Assembly (NCBI GenBank): GCA_026874595.1
Contig: CM049317.1
Span: 49,066,401-49,130,400 of the forward strand
Length of the DNA stretch: 64,000 nt
Reading direction: 5' to 3'
From: Sipunculus nudus
Lineage: Eukaryota; Annelida; Sipuncula; Golfingiida; Sipunculidae
Position numbers and translations under genes: made by a program. This document shows positions 48,205 to 59,739 of the stretch, piece after piece. The notes beneath the pieces are model-generated. The model searched no databases and was not told the DNA's origin. It worked only from the letters and a program-made list of their open reading frames with translations. Each line of letters opens with the position of its first letter. Position 1 is the first letter of the stretch.

Positions 48205-48743
48205 ATCGATTCTCTGTACCATTCCTCACCAAGTCCTCATCACGCAATTAAAGGATATGTCGACACGGAATCAACGATTATTCCGACCGTCGCGATGTTT
48301 TGGAGTTTTTCGCCGATCACACAGCGCATTCATTCTACGCAGTTATACCGTTTTTGATGGAAGACTTGTATACATAGATAGAATACATTTGCATGCAGAA
48401 CACAACAATAGCTTAAGTATCAAAGACTCTACGCTGAACGATTCCAAGAAATTTAAATTTATAAGTAATAATTTTGAGGAAACCATCTCTGAAATGTGTG
48501 AGGTGTTCACTAAGTGTGTATCGCAAATGGCCAGCTTTATTTTGTTCATTTCCTACATTAGTTACTGCTTTTTTGGCTGTTGCACTTTTTTACAAATGGA
48601 AAATATGTTTCCCTAAAACAATATACAAAAAACATTCGTGGGACAGAAATGTAAGTAAGCTCCGCTGTTCCCAACGCTACATTGGCCCGTCTCATTTTTA
48701 TGTAAGAAATGTTGAATCTTATAAAATTACATCTGAAACGTGA
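48205..48743 (+). pseudogene. exon-like region with overlapping frames and a membrane segment
   Basis: After gttattttccag several frames stay open. Frame 1 reads DSLYHSSPSPHHAIKGYVDT and stops at 48357. The frame starting at 48257 runs 119 codons, with DGRLVYIDRIHLHAEHNNSL in the middle. The frame starting at 48474 ends with a hydrophobic helix (PTLVTAFLAVALFYKW) followed by a basic tail and TGA at 48743. An ectodomain, helix and tail are obtained only by changing frame near 48540. It is either a receptor gene with a frameshift (old or a sequencing error) or coincidence. No family is recognised. Confidence 0.35.
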
Positions 48744-49039
48744 TTTTGTTTCATAATTGTCAAATAAAGTGCACGCAAATAATATAATTCATACAGAAAT
48801 AAACACAAACAAAGCATAATCAAATTAGAGGCTGGTAATGAAGTCAGGAGGAACATACCGGAGTCTGGGGAAACAGTTCGCATTCAGTGCTGTTTAAGTT
48901 TGGCATCTTATGGATATCGTAGGCTGCAGGCTCATACTGTTCGGTAATAAGAGGCCTCTTTACGCAGCACGGAGATATTTGGGTAACCACTGAGTGATCA
49001 TTAATCCGCCCGTTCTCTCAACAATCTCCTTAAAGCTTT

Positions 49040-49580
49040 AAAATGCCGTTTCTGTGTAAATGTTTGTGAGATACTTGTGCGTTCGTAGTGAGATCAAAAT
49101 TTCAATCTTCACTGCGCTCTTTAGAGATCTTTGAGCGACCTTGGCAATCACTGAGCGCTTATTGAAACATCTTTGAGCAACCATTGATAACTTGTTGAGC
49201 GCTTCTGGTTTGACCAAGAGAGATCACTAGTTATACGAGATCACTGAGAGATCAGATGCGACCAAGAGAGATCACTGAGAGATCAGAAGAGATCACTGAA
49301 GGATCTCCTTCAGGACGGAAAAAAATTGGCGTTCATTCAAAAATTGCTGAGAGTTCAAAGGGAGATGGATGACATCGTTGAGGGCTCCTTGAGAGCGCCT
49401 TGAGTGTTCGTAGAGAGATCGCTTCCTTTGGCGATCGTTGAGAGATTGTTTTGGACCGAGTCAAAACTTTGAGGAGACCGTGGCGACCGTGGAGATCACT
49501 GGAAGATCATTGAGAGACCATTGAGAGATCTTGGTGATCGCTGGGCGCTCATTGAAAGATTGTTGAGAGATCTTAAAGGG
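49040..49580. repeat. degenerate GAGAGATC minisatellite
   Basis: Many variants of 'gagagatcactgagagatc', 'tgagcgaccttggcaatcac' and 'gagagaccattgagagatc' are spaced about 20-45 bp apart. Several contain GATC palindromes. Confidence 0.75.
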
Positions 49581-50846
49581 ATCTTAACCTTTACATTCAC
49601 AGCAGCAACCGGCAGTGTGCCCTCGACTTCACATCAGTCTCACCACAGTTTACCCGCATTCAGATTGACGGTTGTGATCACATGATTTAGATTTATATAA
49701 TGTTCCCTATAGTAGGACTGAAATATGTATGATCATCTGATGATCGTACGGCAATGTGTGGGATCCCTTGCCGGAACATTAGATCTTGTATTTCCATTGT
49801 TTTACCCTCATCAACTTTTGAGATTTATTTTTATTTATTATGTAGATGTATATAGAATGACGGGACATGTATTATTTAAAAATTGCTCTCAATTAGGACA
49901 ACATATATATTCAAAACTGTGTAATTCATGTAGATAAACAAATATTATCAATTTTTATTGTATTTAGATAGTATTTACATATTTTACAGTCCAATAATTT
50001 AATCATAAATGTAGTATTATATAAGTATTTAAATAAAGTTAATTTAGAGATGTAAAAAGTAAAGCTTATTTGTAAAATAGAAAATAAACCTGTCTTCGTT
50101 CAGCGTGGAACAATGAAAAATCTTGCCAATTTGGCTGTACATTTTTTTAATTAACAGAATTGTATCGTAGTGCCTGTTCAACACAGGAGACTGTTTTATT
50201 TAAAAAAATCACAGAGACGCATCTAAAGAAAAACTATGTTGTAAATTAAAAGTAAGTTTTGCTAATGAAGAAAAGAAAATTGTATTTCATACTGTATACC
50301 CTTAAGTATATTTCGATAGCATGAGCTTGGGAACTTAAAAACAAGGATCAGTCACGGCCAACTACCTGGGATCAGTAGTTAGAATACTGCTATAAAGCCG
50401 GTCGACCATAGCTTCTATAAATGAAATGTCTAAAATCACCCGGACTAATAAAAAAAGGCTAATCAAATTCTGATTTAGAAGATCGCCTTGAAATATTTCC
50501 TTGACAACAGACAGGATGTTTGCTTTTCGTAGATATATGTATATGAACTGTTCTGTTTAAAGTGTGGCCCTCTGCTTGAAGCTCAGCTGAATTTGACATA
50601 CTGGTGAAACATGTGTTAATTGCAACTCCACGGTAACCACTGGACGGAACTTTATGAAATTCGGAATTATGATCGGGCCACATGTGAACTGTTGTGCCCT
50701 TTATTTTTGGTTGACCTCTGACCTTTCCTCTCTGCAGAGGGTCCATCTGTCCTTCCTTTCTTTACACATAAACCCCAATATCTTGAGATCGTTTGGCCAA
50801 TATGAAATTTTGGCTGAAAATTTGCATGAGGGTAGCTCTTGGATAG
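49581..50846. other. intergenic, no gene supported
   Basis: AT-rich up to about 50480. From 50580 to 50840 it is related to the 'tgaaattttgcatgagtatggct' repeats at 54790-55120. Opposed ORFs there are by-products of that repeat. Confidence 0.45.
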
Positions 50847-53194
50847 CTTTATATTATTATCATTAGATCGTATACATATTTTAAATATATAGAGTATAAA
50901 TATAGTAGCCGGCCAGACAAAGAGGGAGGGAATGCTTACCACTAATGCGCAAACTGGAAGCATACCTTTCAATTCAAACTACCAATTGCACTCTCTCTCG
51001 GTGCAACGCCCTTTGTTCAAATGTATCCCTAAATATAAGACCGCACATGATTGCACAAGTATTAAATTGGTTCTTCAAGCTGTCCGTGACATCCAAAGTA
51101 ATACATCATCCATTCTGCGTAATCTGACCTTACAGGTAACAAAGTTCATTCCATATTCTACTCAATCGCAGCGGAAAAAGCGTTCAATCTTACCTTTTAT
51201 CGGTGACTGGTCCCAAACTCTTTTGGCACTGCCACTGTAAAGAATGTATAAATTCTGCAACGGCACATCCGGGCTAACCAATAAAACTGTCCAAATATTT
51301 CATGCAATTCAAACGGAAGCGAAAGACATGGCGTCCTACATGACCGCCACTAATTACAAGCTGGATCAGGTGTTGAAGGAAATACACCTGAACCATTAGT
51401 CCATTGTTGACCTTATACAACCATTCGACGCTTGGCGAGACTCGTGCATGCGAATAGTCGCTCAAATGTATTTTGTTCATTCATGACATGTATAATCTTC
51501 ATCAAAAGACTGCACAGTTGTACGACGGCATTACAGCGTTGCTCAAGCACAAACTTTCTCCTTTACTTATACCCCAAGATATTCTCGGCCACGTTCTAAC
51601 TAACATTGCTGATTTGTTCGTCATGGCTTTCCGGATTTTCGGTCACTACCTTACACCCTACGTATTATTATGAGACCAATAATATTCAATATACACGTCA
51701 CAACCTGTATGTTTTGTCACAATAAACGTGCAGTTATCGTCGTCCCCCGATTTAATGAATGTTTACAAGGCCTACACAATTCCTGTACCGCTTGACCACA
51801 CGACCAATCACGCTTCACAGTTGTTTGACATGGCAGATTATTTAGCAGTCGACCCCATACACAAATCGTTCATTGAACTTTCTTGAGACCAATTGTCCCA
51901 GTGCACAGGATCGTTCATAAAATTTTGTCCTCTTATCAACGCTCCCCGACCAAGTTCGATATTTACTGTACAAGCTCTATATTTTTTAAACAATCTGGCG
52001 TGACTAAAATAGCATGCGACTTCCGGTTTCTTAAAAATGGTCTCCGTAAACAATTCACTTATCTGATGAACGAACAATTGCGTCTAACATAAATCATATT
52101 TCTCTGACTTGCCCTACTGGTCATACGCTGGCTGAAAATTATATGTCCTTGAAATTCTATGTAAATGCATGGTTACGGCGAATGTCTTTCATGTGGCTCC
52201 GCGTATTACTTATTGTTCAAATTCTACGCATTCGGTACAGATGTACCATCCAATCAATTTAGCATTATTGCAACATTTCTTCAAACCTACGCAGTTGCAG
52301 CATATTATTTCAGATACCCTTTTTCCAACAGTTCGGAACTTCACATTTCCTCCGTTCCAGTTGTATTACTATAATTTCACCTCCCTCATAGCCCAAGATC
52401 AAACGGGTCATTTGAGCCTTAGGCGGTTCGTCGCTCGTGGTAAGGAACGATATATCAGTCCTTAACTGACCCCATTTACGCTGGAGAGTGGTTGGCCACC
52501 TCTGCGGGTTACTGGTCCATCGTGTGCCACGTCATTCAATACAAAGTCAGGATATCAACTGGCCTCTTACTCGCAACTGTTACTTATCTCTTAATCAAGA
52601 TTCGCAGATTAGCCGTGTTAATTTTTTTACTGCAGTCGGGCCCATCAACTCAGGCCTCGCCAGTATGTTCTGGAGAAACTCATGACCTGGTGTGGGGTGA
52701 AAGCACCCCGCTGACGACAGGCTCTATATTGCCTAACTGTGCCCCTTATAAGGTCCCCGTATACCACACTCTGTGGGTGAGTCTACCTTACAGCTTAGGT
52801 CTTCTGTTAGTAGCTGTTCTCACTGTGTATCGCTGCAAGTCATGTCAGCAAGGCTGCACCTTTGTTTTCTTTATTAATCAGTAATGTCAAATCATGTCAA
52901 TGTCTCGGCATCTTATCTTTACCCTTGTGTTTCCATCACTACCGTGTGGAGTCTTTGCTACGATCATCTAAGCAGTCCGCCTATCATACTACACAAGTCA
53001 CAATTGAATGGCAGTCACTAGGGCGCTTGTATAATACGGTCAATGATCCAAACATTGAATTTCCTAATACGCAAGTTGTCAATCTTTTCATTGGGTATCG
53101 TTTGAGACAGATCTTGAAAACAAATAACATGATCTATTATCTTGTGCATCGTCACAATGACTACATTAATTCAAAATATCCCATTAACCAATAA
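50847..53194 (+). pseudogene. envelope-like protein remnant of an LTR retroelement
   Basis: This is a broken coding region, 5'-truncated. A short surface part ends in the furin-type site RKKR (51172-51183), followed by a hydrophobic Gly/Phe segment like the fusion peptide of envelope proteins in errantivirus-type Metaviridae. The first frame stops at 51240. Homologous-looking pieces continue in shifted frames: a helical ectodomain near 51473-51673, another segment near 51760-52090, and a membrane helix with basic flank near 52550-52625. A second hydrophobic helix lies near 52780, and there is an unassigned stretch to 53194. At least four frame changes and several stops make it inactive. No gag, protease or reverse transcriptase is adjacent. 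Confidence 0.6.
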
Positions 53195-54000
53195 TATGTA
53201 TGAAAGTCAGGCATGTGAAATACAAATGGTAGAGCTTAATGTAGGAGCATCTACGGACCAGCTGTACCCAGACAATGAACTGGAGAATATGCACATTCAC
53301 CAGTGGTAGTAAAGTATAGATTTGTTTTACCGCCTGGATCTATGTAATTATTGTGGTGTACTTGGTATTATATATTTTATTCGCCCCCAGTGGGGGATGC
53401 CTAACCGCATTCGGTTGCATTTAGTTATAATTACAGCGGGTTATGTTTACTTGCATATGATTAGTTACCACCGATTGCAGATCGCTGTGCTTATATTACA
53501 TGTGTATAATATACCAATGTTCATTTTTGTTTTTTACCATTTTGTGTTGCTTTTATATGTTTTATTTTTTATGTATTTATACCATCGTACACACCGTGCA
53601 CGATAGTATATTTTAATGTAATAGCACCCGTGCAGTACTCGAGAACCATAAGCGGAGAGGTAATCTTCTGGAAGCTCTTATCACTGTTCAGATACTTATA
53701 TTTTTTTTTTATTATCATTTTTGTTTTATGTGCTTGTGAAACGGATTCTCATTCTATTTGTATCTGAACGTGCTTGAAGCCATTAAGTATCATGCTGGTT
53801 GTCTCGAATGTTTGTATACCTTACTCTTCTTGCATTGCATGTATGTTATATTAATCGGCACATTACTTCTATATTGTTTTATAATATTTCATAGTCCTCT
53901 GCATATTAGTCAAGATGTTGCTTCTTCGTACTATTTACCCGTTAGTATTTATCACCTCTCAGGTTACGCATAATAACTGTATTTTAGGTGTTTTTTAAAT
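53195..54000 (+). other. T-rich stretch between envelope remnant and second fragment
   Basis: It contains two hydrophobic ORFs (53322-53606, 53758-53973) rich in Leu, Ile, Phe and Tyr, which is what T-rich DNA gives by chance. It may be part of the retroelement. Confidence 0.35.
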
Positions 54001-54216
54001 ATGATCTCTATCTATAGTTGTGTAGGTATAATATTAGCCGCCGCAGGAGCGTTGGCTACCAAAAGGGGGGGGCAGATATTACCATTAGATTATAGACATA
54101 TTTTAAATATATATATAGAGAGTATAAATATAGTAGCCGGCCAGACAAACACGGAGGGTGTTTTCGGAAGCCGCGGGCATTGGCCGGTCAAAAGATGGCC
54201 ATACGGCTATTCTTAG
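54001..54216 (+). pseudogene. second envelope 5'-end fragment with signal-peptide-like start
   Basis: ATG opens a hydrophobic start (MISIYSCVGIILAAAGALA). The segment 54083-54150 is about 68 bp nearly identical to 50863-50930, read in the same frame (INIVAGQT in both). After that the two diverge and the frame ends at 54216. It therefore looks like the start of the envelope gene that the 50847 copy has lost. An AAAAGGGGGGGG tract at about 54060 could be a polypurine tract. Confidence 0.45.
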
Positions 54217-54328
54217 CACTGGTCCCGAAGTATACCAGGCACTATACCACCTGGAATTGTAACCAGTTGAATCACTGATGGGTCAGTCCAATAATTCGAT
54301 AATTTAATTTAATTATGTAAGAGGCATA

Positions 54329-54702
54329 TGTAGTGCCAGGAAGTATTATTTATACTGTAGAGGGTTTAGGAAATCAAGAATAAATTGTAATAAGTTAAAC
54401 TAGGTTTTACATTTCTTATAACTGTTTAGATCAATTTAGTGCGGGTCTCCCCTGTTGCAATAACAGGAAGACCCTCGTACCTCCCATTGCTATATTTGTG
54501 TATGTTCATATATGGAGCTATGTGACATCTGTACGGCAATAGACTGAGCGTCGGACCATAGTCAGTTCCCAACTACCTTCCTAGCTGAAGTGCTGCTGGG
54601 CTTCAGCGGCGAAATAAGAATAAAGAACATGAGATACAGAATCTTCGGTTGTTCCTTGGCGCGGTGTGATTGTATGAGTGTCACCGTTACAGCGCAGTAA
54701 CA
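54329..54702 (+). mobile_element. LTR-like segment downstream of the envelope remnant
   Basis: It begins TGTAGTGCC and ends CAGTAACA, so it has TGT...ACA ends. It contains AATAAA (54619-54624) in a position suiting an LTR polyadenylation signal. Its place after the envelope remnant fits a 3' LTR on the plus strand. Only one copy is present and no target-site duplication was confirmed, so borders are estimates. Confidence 0.4.
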
Positions 54703-54789
54703 ATATCATACACAAAACTGGTGGCGCCATGAACAATCATTTTTGCATAGCGTCCATCTGCTTTTCGCGTAAGGTTATAATCACTCATA

Positions 54790-55120
54790 TCTCTACAAAG
54801 AATAGACTTATCATCCTGAAATTGTACATGTGAATTCATCTTGGATAATTTTCTCGTTTATTTGCCAGGCGGTACCACCCACGGTCACGTTTACGCTGCA
54901 GACATCCATGCAAATATGTCAGAACTGGTTTGACCTATCGCCCTGAAATTTTGCATGAGTATGGCTCATTCATAACTCTTCAGGTTATACAATGTTATGG
55001 CCCAACATACAATTGTTGCGTGGTGTCAATATGTTCATCTCCCTAGGGTGAAAATTACTCCTGTCTCAGCAGTGGTTTGACTTATCCAAATGACATTTTG
55101 CATGTGTATACAAGTGACAG
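54790..55120. repeat. degenerate tandem repeat, about 120-150 bp units
   Basis: Three units share 'ggtttgacctatcgccctgaaattttgcatgagtat' in diverged form, starting near 54794, 54917 and 55070. 'ggtggcgccat' occurs before and after the array (54720, 55128). Each copy can be read as a primer-binding-site-like TGG, but the repetition argues against that. Confidence 0.6.
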
Positions 55121-55436
55121 GTGGCGCCATTTATAATCATATAAACGTGGCACACATTCATGCTATAATGCAATATATCCAACTCTATTTCCCATTACCA
55201 CTTAACCCCTGCCTCACTTCACCCGTACCACTCAAATTTCGGCGAATACACACTGTCGCTTGTGGACTACAAGATTTTACTTATTAATGTTATGATTTGG
55301 AAAAAATATTTGTAAAAAGACCTAGAACAAGGGTTCGAGTGCCTTACAGAGTGCACAAAATCATGCTTTTTGCCTCAATGTATCTTTATTAAATTAGAAC
55401 TGTGTTTTTGGGTAGAAGTTTGCAGAATATGTAACT

Positions 55437-55620
55437 TTGACCTTATTCTTGAGTTCGATGGAGATTTGTCCAAGATTCTCTGGATATTATGTTAGAAGAT
55501 TTAAGGTTCAACGTTTACGATGGTGCCGCCTAAATGGGCAACTGGAAAGACGCCGGGGACAGAATGAACGCTACAGCTCAGATGGCTTTCAGTCAGCTGA
55601 GCTTAAACTTATAGAAGACC
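55437..55620 (+). repeat. interspersed repeat ending in 'agctcagatggctttcagtc'
   Basis: The 3' part 'cgccggggacagaatgaacg ... agctcagatggctttcagtcagctgagctt' is related to 62700-62790 ('cgctcagatgacttatagttagctgagttaaa') and more weakly to 57053-57157. The ORF over it is a by-product. Confidence 0.5.
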
Positions 55621-56044
55621 CAATGTTAATAAACTTTTTTCGATTCAGAAATTGGTAAATCCATTGGTAAATTTGATAATATCAAGAGGAAATTTTAAAA
55701 GTAAATGTATTGATATACGACTGCTAGTCGGTTTTCCCCCTTTACCCGTTGCTAGGCTGATGTGTTGGATGGAAAAACATAAAGAAATTAACTCTAAATA
55801 ACGTAGAATTATTTTCAAGGGAATATAAATTATAAATAGTTCTTTCGCAGGAGAGGACTGCGCCCTCCCTCTTTTCTCTAGTTGCACATAGCGGTGGTAA
55901 AGTAATAATCAGGGTTGGCAAGTTTCATGAACTCACTTTATTTACATTGATAATTAACGTTAATTAACGACATGTGAAACAGGTGTATTGTTATTTACTT
56001 ATGCACTGCATGGCTACAGGGTCAGTTAAGCTCCCTATTCTGTC

Positions 56045-56266
56045 CAGGGGCAACAATATAGGGGGAGAATGGTACATATCCCCCCACCTTTTGGCAAGGG
56101 GGATGGATGGTCAATATTATCATCCCCCCCCCCCACTATTAAGAGAATAATATTTTTATATTTCAAATGAAATATACAAATAAATAGAATTATAGACTTT
56201 GGTTCCATTAATGAGTTATATATATATATATATCCCGCCATCCATGAAGATAAATTGACGCCACTG
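56045..56266. mobile_element. non-autonomous DNA transposon (hAT-like ends), copy 2
   Basis: It begins CAGGGGCAACAAT and ends ATTGACGCCACTG, whose reverse complement is CAGTGGCGTCAAT, so the ends form an imperfect 13-bp inverted repeat. Internal parts match 33022-33365, including the AT microsatellite. CAGGGGC ends are common in hAT elements. No convincing 8-bp target duplication remains. It encodes nothing. Confidence 0.6.
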
Positions 56267-57900
56267 CGAATGTCAGGAGCTGACAAGAGGTAACACTATT
56301 AGGAGTCCAGTGAAATGTGTGAAGGAGGGTAACATACCTTTGATCCAATGAAGATTGCTTCTGTCAGGATGTCATGACCTCCTATTTGTCAAATAGTAGA
56401 CGCACTGTTTTACTGCTATAAACACACTTTACCAGGACTGGATACATAGAACAAGAAAGGACACTCCCATCCTACACTGGTCAGAACAAACTGCACTAAG
56501 GAAATCTTTCAAATATTGTATGTTAAATTGTATCATGTAGGACTTGGTATCGGTGTGCCTATTCAGGTACAATACGTATTGCGACACACTCCTTTCGATA
56601 CCCTGTAAGTATTAACGATAGGCTCCGTTTTCCTTTGTTTTATCATTTTATAAATTAAACGACAGCGGGGAGAATTTTTCTCACTCTTTTTAATTGACGG
56701 CATATTTATCTTGTTCTGGCAGGTTAGATATCCGCCTCACGTTTAGGGATGGGGGCAAATTATACGGTGGGGACAAAGTATCATTTGTCCCCCTCACCTT
56801 AAATGGAATATAACGCGTACTTTCGTACATAGCAATTTTAATATTGGATCATATTGATAAATGGTTTGAGATGTTTCCGAGAAATAAGGTCATCAGGTTT
56901 TTTTTATAAAAAACTTTATGACTTTATAAAGGAGGCGAAGATGACCCATATTCGAAAGCCACCGATATGTGATTCTGCCCTGAAGAAAAAAAGCACCTTT
57001 ATATATAAATATATATATGTATCTATATATTTTTATCCGGCTCAACGTTAAAGGGCGCCGGACGGACGGACAGCCCAACCGCTCGGCCGGTATGACAGTG
57101 CACGGACGACATAGGGGACGACAATAGCCAATCAGCATGTATAGACCGAGTTAAAAAAGGACAATTAACATAATACTTGTGGCTACAAAGAATTTTAGAA
57201 ACGTACCAATTTGCCACCAACATTTATCAGCCAAAAATATCTTTTTTTTTTTTACTGCGGAGGCCAGGTCACACCGAGGTGGTATACATGGTACACAAGA
57301 TAGTTGTGGCCCTGCTATATGAAAGAAAGGTAAAAAGGTCAACTTAACTGAATGACTGATTTTAATTTGATTTTATATTACAGGTGAATGTGTGACACCT
57401 CAGACATCCGAGACGTCAGGAGCCCCGATTTTCAATGTCCAAAATTTATCATACTCACTAAAAAAAAACAACGCAAGCATAATAAAACTTTAATTTTTCA
57501 GGGTTGTTTTTTAAAATGAAATACGTTTCTAATACGAATTCACGCTAAGGAATATTAACGAAACCTTAAAAAGAAGCGTAGTCGAGGTAAAATAAAGAAG
57601 ATTTTTCAGGACTCAACATAAGAACATAAATGAGTACTTTAGTAAAACTACACAGTGAATACTGCGCTCTCTTTCTCTCTCTTTATTTACCTATTTATTT
57701 TTCTTTATTTTCACTGAAGCAATATTTAGATCAACAGCAAAAGCGTATAACTGATACATTACTTTATCTGTTCAATGACTTACTGAAGCCCAGTATAACT
57801 TACATTGGTACAAATATTTGAATTTTCACCAAACGTTAATGTGGATTTGTCGACCACCACGGTAAGCAAGATCTTACATAGTCTGCCATCAAAGCAGAAC
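56267..57900. other. intergenic, only repeat fragments
   Basis: It holds a short 'ggggacaaagta' repeat piece near 56745-56800 and a GC-rich piece at 57053-57157 related to the repeat at 62700. No exon is supported. Confidence 0.45.
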
Positions 57901-58625
57901 TTAATATTCACACATGAAACCGAATACATAGTCACAGTCCCTGTTGAACCATGAACCATTCAAAACAGAGACGCAGCCCTCCAAGGAGATGGGAAGTGTC
58001 GGCTCTCCCGGCGCCCACACGGTCAAGGTTATGTTGTAATGAAGGGACGGTTATTAGGTGCCGTACCCTGAGTTAAGATCCCATATGTAGCCGTCAAAGT
58101 CTAGCGCGAGCCCAGCTGATGTCCAAAAGTTAATGCTTTCCCAAGCTATCAGATTTAAAACAATATTTCGAATTCATAGCAAACCATTCTTATTATCAAA
58201 GGTTTTCACCTATAAGCATTTCACAAATATGATATAAAAAAATAGAATTTACCTGTTCTAATGCTGAAACACTTATTTCAAGTGCGTATCGACCAGCAAT
58301 CAGCAGAACCCTTATCAGCGTTCATTTAGTTAAAATCAATACCATTTGACTTAATCCCTCCAGATCGTTGACTGGTCCAAAGATCTGATCCAGATCGTTG
58401 ACTGGTCCGTTTTTCAGATGACGTGACCTTTGTTAGAGAATGCTTCTTTGTTAACTGGTTGTCTGACAATAAAAACGATACAAAACGCTGATGTTTTCGA
58501 ACCAATAACTTAAAAGGCGATGACGTCAGCGATGAAACGCTGCTCCTCTGTCGGTTCGACAGCAACAAGACGCCCACCCTTGTAGTAACAGGCACTCCGA
58601 CAGCCAAGTATTATTGTCATCAGTG
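57901..58625 (-). pseudogene. CTLD gene fragment on the minus strand, copy 2 (two in-frame stops)
   Basis: Exon a (about 58625-58518) reads LGCRSACYYKGGRLVAVEPT and then EEQRFIADVI, the classic A..C...GG.L CTLD start. Exon b (58145-57901) reads AWESINFWTSAGLALDFDGY and IWDLNSGYGT. Two TAA codons follow at 58051-58056, then in the same frame TVWAPGEPTLPISLEGCVSV, GSWFNRDCDYVFGFMCEY and TAA. W.PGEP, GC, DC and FMCE are textbook CTLD end motifs. The donor after exon a is CC instead of GT, whereas copy 1 has gt at the aligned place. Lost donor and double stop mark it as a pseudogene, though a young one, since all else is intact. Confidence 0.75.
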
Positions 58626-58728
58626 CTGAGATAATAGCAACGTGCGAGGCCCCGGTGGTAGATCATGTCAGGCTGGTAGGCTTTTCAGGAACCAGAATAA
58701 GGAATGGCACATGGTATGCATATGTGAT

Positions 58729-58730
<2 letters not shown>

Positions 58731-58760
<30 letters not shown>
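58731..58760. repeat. (AAT)n microsatellite
   Basis: About ten AAT repeats. Confidence 0.95.
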
Positions 58761-58762
<2 letters not shown>

Positions 58763-59739
58763 TAAACATTTTACATTTGGTCGACAGAACTGAAAAAAAA
58801 ATAACGGTTAACATTTTGAGAACAGATTAATTTTATGATGGTGTGTTATATAACATGTCCGACTCAGCCATACATGCTACATAAGGGAAAGCATCTGCAG
58901 CGCCACCCTCAACCTCGGTCGCACAGAAGGGGGGGGGGGCACAAAAAATTTGTTCAGTTTAGACCGGATTATTTACATTGATGGAACCATCATATGGTGG
59001 CTAAATAACATCTCCATATAACGCATTATTTATTATAATTCGTAAATTATCAGACATGTCAAGCGTATTATTCTGTTACTTAAGGCATGAGAGCACCTAC
59101 TAATTCCTCTGTTAACTTGTAAACTGATGGAGGATTCATAGGAGTTTGACGTGCACACACAAGTAGCGTGTCCCATGATTTTAATAAAAACTATATTTGA
59201 TCTTTGCAAGTAATCTGTGCACCAAATAAAACTTGGTTCTGGTCATTCCGTTCTAAGTTTGTGTGGGTGTCTACTGATAATACATCGGTTCCCTTAACAA
59301 CGCCGTTGTATGAATGTAACATGTGTAAGAAATGTCAAAGGTGAAAGTTTCAATATAAAACTTTGCTAAAAATGCGGGCCCAATTTTTTATGGCACGTGT
59401 AGCCTTGACCTTTTACCTTGCAGTCTAAAACTTAAAAGTATTTTTTTTTCCTATTGATTTGACAGGGTAGCAAATGTGGAAGATGGAAGGATGGGATGCA
59501 TACATTGGTTTAAAATATGTCCACAAGCTGTTTAGAAGTGGGTGCAGTAACCTTGACCTTTGAGCTTGAGACCTGAAAAACGACAGCTTTCTGTCAATAT
59601 CGGTACGTGAGCCATATATGAAAGATGAAAGGTTTTGATTAAGATTTTAGCTTTAAATGTGTCCACTTGCTTTTTTTAAATCTGATCCAGGGACCTTGAC
59701 CTCGGAACTCATATAGGTGGGGAACCGTTGGTTTCCTCC

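Noticed and set aside
54711-54727. TGGTGGCGCCATGAAC as a primer-binding site after the LTR-like segment
   Set aside because: The same 'ggtggcgccat' recurs at 55128 in the local repeat, so it is more likely part of that repeat. A primer site would also imply a 5' LTR, contrary to the position of the envelope remnant.
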